NCBI GenBank assembly: GCA_022793355.1
Contig: JAAWCR010000014.1
Coordinates: 1-21,600, forward strand
Source: Lawsonibacter sp.
GTDB lineage: Bacteria; Bacillota; Clostridia; Oscillospirales; Oscillospiraceae
Direction of reading: 5' to 3'
DNA length: 21,600 nucleotides
This document shows positions 6,720 through 12,287 of the stretch, piece after piece. Made by a program: the position numbers and the translations under genes. Under the pieces are notes generated by a model, which did no database searches, was not told the DNA's origin, and worked only from the letters and a program-made list of their open reading frames with translations. The first letter of the stretch is position 1. Every line of letters begins with the position of its first letter.

Positions 6720-7766
6720 TTGAATGAGCTGCGGCAGCTGCCCATCCCCTTGCTGAGCTGGTATCGGGAGAATGCCCGGGCTCTGCCCTGGCGCAGCGCC
6801 CCCACCCCTTACCATGTCTGGATATCGGAAATCATGCTCCAGCAGACCAGGGTGGCGGCGGTGCTGGACTACTACCGCCGGTTTTTGGAGGCCGCCCCCA
6901 CCGTGGATGCCCTGGCTGACCTTCCCACGGATCAGCTGATGAAGCTGTGGCAGGGGCTGGGCTACTACAGCCGAGCCAGAAATCTGCAAAAGGCGGCAAA
7001 ACAAATCACAGAGCGGCACGGTGGAGTATTCCCAAATACTTATGAAGATATCCGCGCCTTGGCCGGCGTGGGGGACTACACTGCCGGGGCCGTGGCCTCC
7101 ATCGCCTTCCGGCTGCCGATCCCGGCGGTGGACGGAAACGTCCTCCGGGTGACCGCCCGGGTCACCGGCGACACTGGCGATATCACCACCACGGCGATGA
7201 AAAAGAAGGTGACCGCCGCCCTGGGCAAGGTGATCCCCCTGGACGCCCCGGGGGACTTCAACCAGGCTTTGATGGAGCTGGGGGCCACCGTCTGCCTGCC
7301 CAACGGCGCGCCCCTGTGTGAGAAATGTCCCGCCGCCCGCCTCTGCCGCGCCTTTCGGGAGGGCCGCACAGGGGAGCTGCCCGTCAAAGCGGCGAAAAAG
7401 GCCCGGCGGGTGGAGGAGCGCACCGTCTATCTGCTCTTTCAGGGGGACCGCGTGGCCCTGCGCCGCCGTCCGGAGCGGGGGCTGCTGGCCGAGCTTTGGG
7501 AGTACCCAAATGAGCTGGCGGACGGGAGCGACTGGCTGAGCCGGTGGGGGCTGTCTGCCCCCGGGCTGGAGCGGGCGGGGACGGGAAAACACATCTTCAG
7601 CCACATCGAATGGCATATGACCGCCCTGGCCGGGGAGCTGGACGGACCGGAGGTGCCGGAGGGCTGGGTGTGGGCGGACCGGAGGGAACTGCGGGATACC
7701 TACGCCGTCCCCAACGCCTTCCAGAGTTTTGCCCAAGTGGTCGCGGATCGGCTGGGCCATTTTTGA
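6720..7766 (+). CDS. mutY: A/G-specific adenine glycosylase
   Basis: Base-excision repair enzyme that removes adenine mispaired with 8-oxoguanine. With start TTG 6720 (GGGAGG 9 nt upstream) it has 348 residues. The longer frame upstream would begin inside the -10 box, so it is rejected. The catalytic Glu37 lies in ISEIMLQQTRV, the helix-hairpin-helix is LAGVGDYTAGA (114-124), and the catalytic Asp138 is in VDGNVLRV. The FeS ligands are Cys192, 200, 203 and 209, a CX7CX2CX5C spacing, one residue longer than the CX6C of the E. coli enzyme. The C-terminal NUDIX-like 8-oxoG-recognition domain includes HIFSHIEWHMTAL. It leads a tight three-gene run. Confidence 0.95.
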   Translation: MNELRQLPIPLLSWYRENARALPWRSAPTPYHVWISEIMLQQTRVAAVLDYYRRFLEAAPTVDALADLPTDQLMKLWQGLGYYSRARNLQKAAKQITERHGGVFPNTYEDIRALAGVGDYTAGAVASIAFRLPIPAVDGNVLRVTARVTGDTGDITTTAMKKKVTAALGKVIPLDAPGDFNQALMELGATVCLPNGAPLCEKCPAARLCRAFREGRTGELPVKAAKKARRVEERTVYLLFQGDRVALRRRPERGLLAELWEYPNELADGSDWLSRWGLSAPGLERAGTGKHIFSHIEWHMTALAGELDGPEVPEGWVWADRRELRDTYAVPNAFQSFAQVVADRLGHF

Positions 7767-7780
7767 GAGGAGGGGCGGTT

Positions 7781-8659
7781 ATGATCTGCCGTCTGTGCCC
7801 CCGAGGTTGCGGGGCGGAGCGCAATGAGAGGGAGGGAAGGGGATATTGCCGGATGCCGGCCCTCCCCGTTCTGGCCCGGGCCGCCCTCCACCACTGGGAG
7901 GAACCGCCACTCTCCGGAACCCGGGGCTCCGGAACCGTCTTTTTCTCCGGCTGCGCCCTGGGCTGTGTCTTTTGTCAGAATGAGAAGATCAGCCATCAGA
8001 ACTTTGGGAGGGCGGTCGCCCTGGGGCGGCTGCGGGAAATCTGTGAGAATTTGATTATCCAGGGCGCCCACAACCTGAACTTTGTCAACCCTACCCACTA
8101 TGCCCATGCCATCGCCGCCCTGCTGGCGGACTGGCGGCCCCCTGTACCAGTTGTATTGAATACGGGGGGATATGACAGGGTGGATACCCTCCGGGGGCTG
8201 GAGGGGAAGATTGACATTTACCTTCCCGACCTGAAATATCTGGACGGGGACACCGCACGGCGGTATTCCGACTGCCCCGACTATCCGGAAACCGCCACAA
8301 AAGCTATCCGCGAGATGGTGCGCCAGACCGGCCCCTGCCGATTTGATGATAACGGATTGTTATTAAGTGGGGTGATAATACGCCACCTTATCCTCCCCGG
8401 ACAGCTCAATCAGGCCAAGGCGGTGATGGACTGGGTGAGCCGGGAGTTTGCGCCGGGGACGGTGCGGTTCTCCCTTATGAGCCAGTACACCCCCTGGGGG
8501 GACCTGGCCGCCGTCCCGGAGCTGAACCGCCGCCTGCACCCCGGCGAGATGCGCTCCGCCCGGGAATACATGGAGAACCTGGGCCTGGATGGCTTTACCC
8601 AGGAGCGGACCTCCGCCCGGGAGGAGTACACCCCGCCCTTCGATTTGACAGGGGTGTGA
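7781..8659 (+). CDS. Radical SAM protein of the PflX-like group (COG1313)
   Basis: A 292-residue radical SAM enzyme. The cluster motif CX3CX2C is Cys58, Cys62, Cys65 (FFSGCALGCVFCQN). Four more cysteines at the N-terminus (CRLCPRGC...GYC: 3, 6, 10, 23) could hold a second cluster or zinc. VARAALHHWEEPPLSG, GAHNLNFVNPTHY and IDIYLPDLKYLDGDTA are hallmarks of the group related to pyruvate formate-lyase activases. The physiological substrate is not established as far as I know. I chose ATG 7781, which has GAGAGGAGGGG just upstream, instead of the longer frame that overlaps mutY. It lies 14 nt after the mutY stop and 3 nt before the next gene. Confidence 0.88.
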   Translation: MICRLCPRGCGAERNEREGRGYCRMPALPVLARAALHHWEEPPLSGTRGSGTVFFSGCALGCVFCQNEKISHQNFGRAVALGRLREICENLIIQGAHNLNFVNPTHYAHAIAALLADWRPPVPVVLNTGGYDRVDTLRGLEGKIDIYLPDLKYLDGDTARRYSDCPDYPETATKAIREMVRQTGPCRFDDNGLLLSGVIIRHLILPGQLNQAKAVMDWVSREFAPGTVRFSLMSQYTPWGDLAAVPELNRRLHPGEMRSAREYMENLGLDGFTQERTSAREEYTPPFDLTGV

Positions 8660-8662
8660 GCA

Positions 8663-8968
8663 ATGGCTGATTTTTGGGCCGCCCACTGGCTCCACTGTCC
8701 ACCGGAGCGGCAGTTTGTCAACGGCCGCCGGGTAATTCTGAAGGAGCTGTGCTTTGGACCTGTGGAGGTCCATGTCTGGTTTGTCCTGGAGGACGGCAGC
8801 TGTTGGCATGAACATCAATTCCAAGAGGGCCTTCAGGAAGGGGAACAGCTTCTGGAACCGGTCAGCCGGGATGAGCTGAGGCGGCGCCTGGAGAAAGAAA
8901 TTTCCCTGTGCCAGCGGCTGAATCAGGAGCATTTGATTCCCCTATTTCAACAGGAACTGGACCGCTGA
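8663..8968 (+). CDS. Unrecognised 101-residue protein, coupled to the radical SAM gene
   Basis: I do not recognise this family. The protein is hydrophilic, has no signal peptide or membrane segment, and ends in a helical, charged region (about residues 68-101, DELRRRLEKEISLCQRLNQEHLIPLFQQEL). The front half is mixed and rich in Trp, His and Phe (FGPVEVHVWFVLEDGSCWHEHQFQEG). It begins 3 nt after the stop of the radical SAM gene with only a weak GGGGTG nearby, so translation is probably coupled, and a strong terminator follows. Position and codon use suggest a real gene. A role connected with the radical SAM enzyme is only a guess from the arrangement. Confidence 0.72.
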   Translation: MADFWAAHWLHCPPERQFVNGRRVILKELCFGPVEVHVWFVLEDGSCWHEHQFQEGLQEGEQLLEPVSRDELRRRLEKEISLCQRLNQEHLIPLFQQELDR

Positions 8969-8977
8969 AAGAACAAA

Positions 8978-9008
8978 GAGCCTGACGCGGCTGCGTCAGG
9001 CTCCTTTT
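8978..9008 (+). terminator. Intrinsic terminator ending the mutY operon
   Basis: Perfect 11-bp stem GAGCCTGACGC (8978-8988) with GCGTCAGGCTC (8993-9003), 4-nt loop GGCT, then CTTTT. Confidence 0.9.
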
Positions 9009-9029
9009 ACCGACTTTTGGGCCATTCTG

Positions 9030-9058
9030 TTGACGTACAGGCAGGTTTCTGCTATAAT
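9030..9058 (+). promoter_or_regulatory. Strong promoter of the small-peptide gene
   Basis: -35 TTGACG (9030-9035), 17-bp spacer, -10 TATAAT (9053-9058); the predicted start is near 9065. It lies 22 bp after the mutY-operon terminator and can only serve the short transcript carrying the 21-codon ORF. Confidence 0.88.
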
Positions 9059-9126
9059 TTGACACAAGGGAACGCCGGTTAAGGCGAGGGCGGTTTTGGC
9101 ACACCTCTGCAAAGGGGGTGAGCACG

Positions 9127-9192
9127 ATGACATTGACAGTTACATTCCGCGTCCGCGGATACACAGTAACGATTCAGGTCAGAGTAAAGTGA
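9127..9192 (+). CDS. 21-residue amphipathic peptide, candidate type I toxin-like small protein
   Basis: Start ATG 9127 has a strong Shine-Dalgarno (AAAGGGGGTG, 6 nt away) and the stop TGA (9190-9192) runs into a terminator-like hairpin. The peptide core TLTVTFRVRGYTVTIQVRV alternates hydrophobic and polar residues on both sides of a central RG turn and is cationic. This fits a short amphipathic beta-hairpin, unlike the hydrophobic single helix of most known type I toxins. A near-consensus promoter lies 62 nt before the ATG and a second strong promoter on the opposite strand fires towards it. I know no named family for it. The small ORF, its ribosome site and both promoters are visible; toxicity is inference. 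It could instead be a leader peptide or an antimicrobial-like peptide. Confidence 0.65.
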   Translation: MTLTVTFRVRGYTVTIQVRVK

Positions 9193-9284
9193 AACCGCCA
9201 CCCTGCACGGTGACGGTTTCTGTCTCTTGATAAAAACCTAGCTTAACAGGGCCAAACCGCCAGCGTTGGACGATTCCCCTACAT
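9180..9284 (-). ncRNA. Predicted antisense RNA convergent on the small-peptide mRNA
   Basis: The promoter at 9319-9291 (minus) can only produce RNA running from about 9284 towards 9180, because rlmH lies behind it. No ORF with a ribosome site is present, so the product should be a non-coding RNA of about 100 nt. It would overlap the 3' hairpin of the peptide mRNA. It also carries GGCGGTTT twice, the same sequence as in the peptide mRNA 5' leader (9089-9096), so it could compete for the same pairing partners. A T-run (AGGTTTTTATC, near 9240-9229) might end it earlier, so the 3' end is uncertain. Confidence 0.6.
9191..9230. terminator. Bidirectional hairpin at the 3' end of the small-peptide gene
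   Basis: Stem GAAACCG (9191-9197) with CGGTTTC (9214-9220), one C/A mismatch, then CACC with GGTG, and a 6-nt loop. It is followed by TGTCTCTTG on the plus strand and by ACTTTACTCT on the minus strand. T-tracts are weak on both sides. It would be shared by the converging transcripts. Confidence 0.6.
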
Positions 9285-9290
9285 GCCCTT

Positions 9291-9319
9291 ATTTTAGCAT
9301 CCCGCCCCCGGGTTGTCAA
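9291..9319 (-). promoter_or_regulatory. Strong antisense promoter facing the small-peptide gene
   Basis: Minus strand: -35 TTGACA (9319-9314), 17-bp spacer, -10 TAAAAT (9296-9291). One base short of consensus overall and isolated from any downstream protein gene. Confidence 0.85.
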
Positions 9320-9327
9320 GGGTGTGG

Positions 9328-9367
9328 AACGGCTTCGCGCTCATGTTGAGGCGGGGCCGTTTTATTT
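9328..9367 (+). terminator. Possible terminator between the antisense promoter and rlmH
   Basis: AACGGC (9328-9333) pairs with GCCGTT (9356-9361), followed by TTATTTAT. The inner part pairs imperfectly (CTCA near 9340 with TGAG near 9347). It is oriented to stop plus-strand readthrough before it enters rlmH antisense; on the minus strand it may mark the rlmH 3' end. Confidence 0.45.
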
Positions 9368-9844
9368 ATGGTAGGACGACCCCTCGTTGATTTTGAACGC
9401 CCGGTAGATCTGCTCCAGAAGCATGACCCGGGCCAGGTGGTGGGGGAAGGTCATGGGAGACATGGACAGCTGTACGTTGGCCTCCGCCTTGATGGAGGGG
9501 TGCAGGCCGTAGCTGCCGCCGATGATAAAGACCATATGCTTGTCCGGGCTGTGGCCCGGGACAGGAAACATCTGGGAGAGTTCCTCGCTGGAGCGCATCC
9601 GGCCCTCCACGCACAGGGCTGCCACCCGGGCGCTGGGGGGGATTTTGGCCCGAATGGCGTCCCCCTCCTTCTCCAGGGCGTTGGTAATCTCCCCCAAAGT
9701 GGGGTCCTTGGACAGCTTGGCTTCGGGCAGCTCCACCAGCGTCAGCTTGCAGTAGGAGGACAGCCGTTTCATATACTCGGCGCAGGCGTCCTTGTAAAAT
9801 TGTTCCTTCAGCTTGCCCACGCAAATCAGATAGACGCTGAGCAT
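9362..9844 (-). CDS. rlmH: 23S rRNA (pseudouridine-1915-N3)-methyltransferase RlmH
   Basis: SPOUT-class methyltransferase that modifies pseudouridine 1915 in helix 69 of 23S rRNA, using S-adenosylmethionine, on assembled ribosomes. It has 160 residues, the family length. The SAM-binding knot is visible as FIIGGSYGLHPSI (106-118) and the ending LSMSPMTFPHHLARVMLLEQ...YRAFKINEGSSYHK is diagnostic. Start ATG 9844 has AAGGAGG 7 nt upstream; the longer open frame is spurious because it runs back through walJ. It overlaps the end of walJ by 19 nt, as expected for a co-transcribed pair, and this walJ-rlmH neighbourhood is common in Firmicutes. Confidence 0.96.
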   Translation of the reverse strand: MLSVYLICVGKLKEQFYKDACAEYMKRLSSYCKLTLVELPEAKLSKDPTLGEITNALEKEGDAIRAKIPPSARVAALCVEGRMRSSEELSQMFPVPGHSPDKHMVFIIGGSYGLHPSIKAEANVQLSMSPMTFPHHLARVMLLEQIYRAFKINEGSSYHK

Positions 9845-10650
9845 ACCGCCGCCTCCTTCAGCCGGAAGATGGGCCCCGGGACGTCCCGGGGGGCCACAGA
9901 CAGAGAGACGTCCCGCCCGGGGGTGCAGCCCATGGACAGAAGGCGGAGGGATACCACTTGGTAAGCGTGGGCGGGGGTGTTGTTCTGTTGGGAGAGGTGG
10001 GCCAGAATAACAGACTTTGTGCCGTGTTCCACCGCCCAGGCCGCCAGCTCTGCCCCCGCCTCGTTGGACAGATGGCCGTAATCCCCCAAAATGCGCCGCT
10101 TTAAGTAGTGAGGATAGGGGCCGGTACGCACCCAATCCTCGTCGTGGTTGGTTTCGCACACCAGCATGTCGCAGCCCGCCACGGCCCGGAGAACGTCATC
10201 GGTGACGTGGCCCAGGTCGGTGCACAGAACCACGCGGCCCCCCTCGCCGGAAATGGACCAGCCCACGCTGCACGCCGCGTCGTGAGGGGTGGGAAAGGAC
10301 TCCGCCCACAGCGCGCCAATCTGCACTCCGGCCCCTGCCTCCTGGGGCTGAAACAGGTCCCGCACCTCGTCGCACCCGTTCCGCCTGTACCACTCCCGGC
10401 AGGTGGGGCGGGTGGCGTAGATGGGGACGCCCGCCTTTTTGGTGAGGACCCGCAGGCCGGACACGTGGTCGCTGTGCTCATGGGTGAGCAAAATAGCGGA
10501 TAGCTGGTGGGGGGCCACACCCAGGGAGCGCAATCCGGCGGTGATGCGCTTGGCGGAGACGCCTGCGTCCAGCAAAATATGGGTGTCTGCGCAGGACGCC
10601 AGGGCGGCGTTGCCGCTGGACCCGCTGGCCAGGGTGGTAAATGTAAACAA
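9826..10650 (-). CDS. walJ: MBL-fold metallo-hydrolase WalJ/YycJ
   Basis: Metallo-beta-lactamase-fold hydrolase of 274 residues. The metal motif HxHxDH is H57-E-H59-S-D61-H62 (LLTHEHSDHVSGL), and further ligands are in TPHDAACSVGW, VLCTDLGHVTDDV and ILAHLSQQNN. Members of this branch are called YycJ or WalJ because they often sit in the walRK region; proposed roles link cell-wall metabolism with DNA replication or repair and are not settled. There is no signal peptide. The start is TTG 10650 with AAGGA 6 nt upstream; no ATG is usable in frame. The gene sits directly behind the murA terminator with no promoter of its own that I can see, so readthrough or a promoter within murA must supply transcripts. 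rlmH overlaps its 3' end. Confidence 0.92.
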   Translation of the reverse strand: MFTFTTLASGSSGNAALASCADTHILLDAGVSAKRITAGLRSLGVAPHQLSAILLTHEHSDHVSGLRVLTKKAGVPIYATRPTCREWYRRNGCDEVRDLFQPQEAGAGVQIGALWAESFPTPHDAACSVGWSISGEGGRVVLCTDLGHVTDDVLRAVAGCDMLVCETNHDEDWVRTGPYPHYLKRRILGDYGHLSNEAGAELAAWAVEHGTKSVILAHLSQQNNTPAHAYQVVSLRLLSMGCTPGRDVSLSVAPRDVPGPIFRLKEAAVCSASI

Positions 10651-10667
10651 ACCGGTTCCTTCTTTCG

Positions 10668-10695
10668 AAAAAACGGGCGGCCCAACGGCCGCCCG
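10668..10695 (-). terminator. Intrinsic terminator of murA, directly before walJ
   Basis: Perfect 9-bp stem (10674-10682 with 10687-10695), 4-nt loop, followed on the minus strand by TTTTTT. It lies between the murA stop and the walJ ribosome site, so walJ-rlmH expression probably depends on partial readthrough. Confidence 0.85.
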
Positions 10696-10704
10696 CCCGT
10701 GTGT

Positions 10705-12000
10705 TTATCCCACTTGGGACTGCTCCTCTTCGCCGGGCATATTGACAATCCGGACATCCGCGCCCACGGAGGCCAGCTTTTCAATGATAGTCTCATAGCC
10801 CCGCTCGATGTGGTGGATGCCGTCGATCTCGGTGACGCCCTGGGCGGCCAGGCCGGCGATGACCATGGCGGCCCCCGCCCGGAGGTCGCAGGCGTGGATG
10901 GGCGCCCCGCTCAGGTGGTCCACCCCCTCGATGACGGCCACCTTGCCGTCCACCTGGATGCGGGCCCCCATGCGGCGAAACTCGTCCACATAGCGGTAGC
11001 GGTTATCCCATACCCCCTCGGTGAGGACGCTGGTGCCCTGGGCGATGCACAGAACGGCGGCAATCTGGGGCTGCATATCGGTGGGGAAGCCGGGGTAGGG
11101 CATGGTCTTTACGTTTACCCGGCTCAGCGGACCCTCCCGGCGCAGACGGATGGCGTCGTCCTGCTCCTCCACATCTACGCCCATCTCCACCAGTTTGGCG
11201 GTGATGCAGTCCAAGTGCTTGGGGATGACGTTATGAATGACCAGCTCTCCGCCGGCCGCCGCCAGAGCGGCCATATAGGTGCCGGCCTCAATCTGGTCGG
11301 GGATGATGGAGTAGGATCCGCCTTTCAAGCGTTCCACCCCCCGGATTTTAATCACGTCGGTGCCCGCCCCCCGGATATCCGCTCCCATGGAGTTGAGAAA
11401 ATTGGCCAGGTCTACAATATGAGGCTCCTTGGCGGCGTTTTCAATGACGGTCATCCCGTCGGCCAGGGTGGCGGCCAGCATGATGTTCATGGTGGCCCCC
11501 ACGGATACGATATCCAGATACACCTGCCCGCCGGACAGCCGCGCCCCGTTGGGCACCCGGGCGTAAATCAGGCCGTTGCGCACGTCCACCTCGGCCCCCA
11601 TGGACACAAAGCCCTTAATGTGCTGGTCCACTGGCCGGCCCCCCAGGTCGCAGCCGCCGGGCAGGGGGACCTCGGCCCAGCCGAAGCGGCTGAGCAGCGC
11701 GCCCACCAGATAATAGCTGGCGCGGATCTTCCGGGCCAGCTCGTAGGGCACCTGACGGTTTCGGATATGGGAACAGTCCACCTCTACGGTGGTACGGTTG
11801 ACGGTGCGCACATTGGCGCCCAGCTCCCGCAGGATTTGGAGAATCAGGGTTACGTCGCTAATCTGGGGCACGTTTTCAATGCGGCACACGCCGTCTACCA
11901 GCAGGGCAGCGGGGATGATAGCCACAGCGGCGTTTTTCGCGCCGCTGATATGGATGGTTCCGTGGAGGGGATTTCCCCCGTGAATCAGATACTTTGTCAA
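10705..12000 (-). CDS. murA: UDP-N-acetylglucosamine 1-carboxyvinyltransferase
   Basis: First committed enzyme of peptidoglycan synthesis: transfers enolpyruvate from PEP to UDP-GlcNAc in the cytoplasm. It has 431 residues, against the usual 417-435. The substrate-binding K22-N23 lies in ISGAKNAAVA. The active-site loop is LPGGCDLGGRPVDQH with Cys117 in place, the fosfomycin-sensitive form; it is not the Cys-to-Asp type. Later conserved parts include PGFPTDMQPQIAAVL, ENRF-like WDNRYRYVDEF and DLRAGAAMVIAGLAA. The start is TTG 12000, with AGAGGGTG about 9 nt upstream; upstream ATG and GTG codons are out of frame. A leader of about 130 nt with an internal terminator separates it from a strong promoter. 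Firmicutes often carry two murA genes; which one this is cannot be told. Confidence 0.96.
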   Translation of the reverse strand: MTKYLIHGGNPLHGTIHISGAKNAAVAIIPAALLVDGVCRIENVPQISDVTLILQILRELGANVRTVNRTTVEVDCSHIRNRQVPYELARKIRASYYLVGALLSRFGWAEVPLPGGCDLGGRPVDQHIKGFVSMGAEVDVRNGLIYARVPNGARLSGGQVYLDIVSVGATMNIMLAATLADGMTVIENAAKEPHIVDLANFLNSMGADIRGAGTDVIKIRGVERLKGGSYSIIPDQIEAGTYMAALAAAGGELVIHNVIPKHLDCITAKLVEMGVDVEEQDDAIRLRREGPLSRVNVKTMPYPGFPTDMQPQIAAVLCIAQGTSVLTEGVWDNRYRYVDEFRRMGARIQVDGKVAVIEGVDHLSGAPIHACDLRAGAAMVIAGLAAQGVTEIDGIHHIERGYETIIEKLASVGADVRIVNMPGEEEQSQVG

Positions 12001-12068
12001 ATGACTGCACCCTCTTTTCCATGTCTTGGAGTCTATAGATGATACGGCAAAACGCCATATGTAATATC

Positions 12069-12102
12069 AAAAAACTGCCTGCGCCGACGCGGGCCGGCGG
12101 GC
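12069..12102 (-). terminator. Terminator inside the murA leader (possible attenuator)
   Basis: Minus strand: stem 12102-12095 with 12086-12077 (5 bp, a 2-nt bulge, then 3 bp; 8-nt loop), followed after AG by TTTTTT (12074-12069). It lies about 25 nt downstream of the predicted start and 69 nt before the murA TTG. A further hairpin (ATATGGC with GCCGTAT, near 12060-12041) follows it. Confidence 0.65.
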
Positions 12103-12134
12103 ACATATATGGTAGGGCATAACAAACCGGATAC

Positions 12135-12163
12135 ATTATAGCACTATTATAACCAGGTTGCAA
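12135..12163 (-). promoter_or_regulatory. Sigma-A-type promoter for murA
   Basis: Minus strand: -35 TTGCAA (12163-12158), 17-bp spacer, -10 TATAAT (12140-12135). A second TATAAT lies 12 bp upstream within the spacer but has no matching -35. Predicted start near 12128. Confidence 0.85.
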
Positions 12164-12192
12164 CAAAAATTGCGGAGCTATGAACAAATTGT

Positions 12193-12237
12193 TAAAAAAG
12201 ACGGACAGCGGGGGGAATTTGTTCCTGCCGCTGTCCG
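12193..12237 (-). terminator. Intrinsic terminator of hemW
   Basis: Perfect 10-bp stem CGGACAGCGG (12202-12211) with CCGCTGTCCG (12228-12237), 16-nt loop, followed on the minus strand by TCTTTTTT. Confidence 0.9.
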
Positions 12238-12287
12238 ATACTCAAAATTTTCCTGTCATTTCGTGTTAAGGATGCGCCGCGCGCACC

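Noticed and set aside
6690..7760. A 356-codon minus-strand frame opposite mutY
   Set aside because: Shadow frame; mutY carries all catalytic residues on the other strand.
10507..12042. A 511-codon plus-strand frame opposite murA
   Set aside because: Shadow of murA with no ribosome site or recognisable motif.
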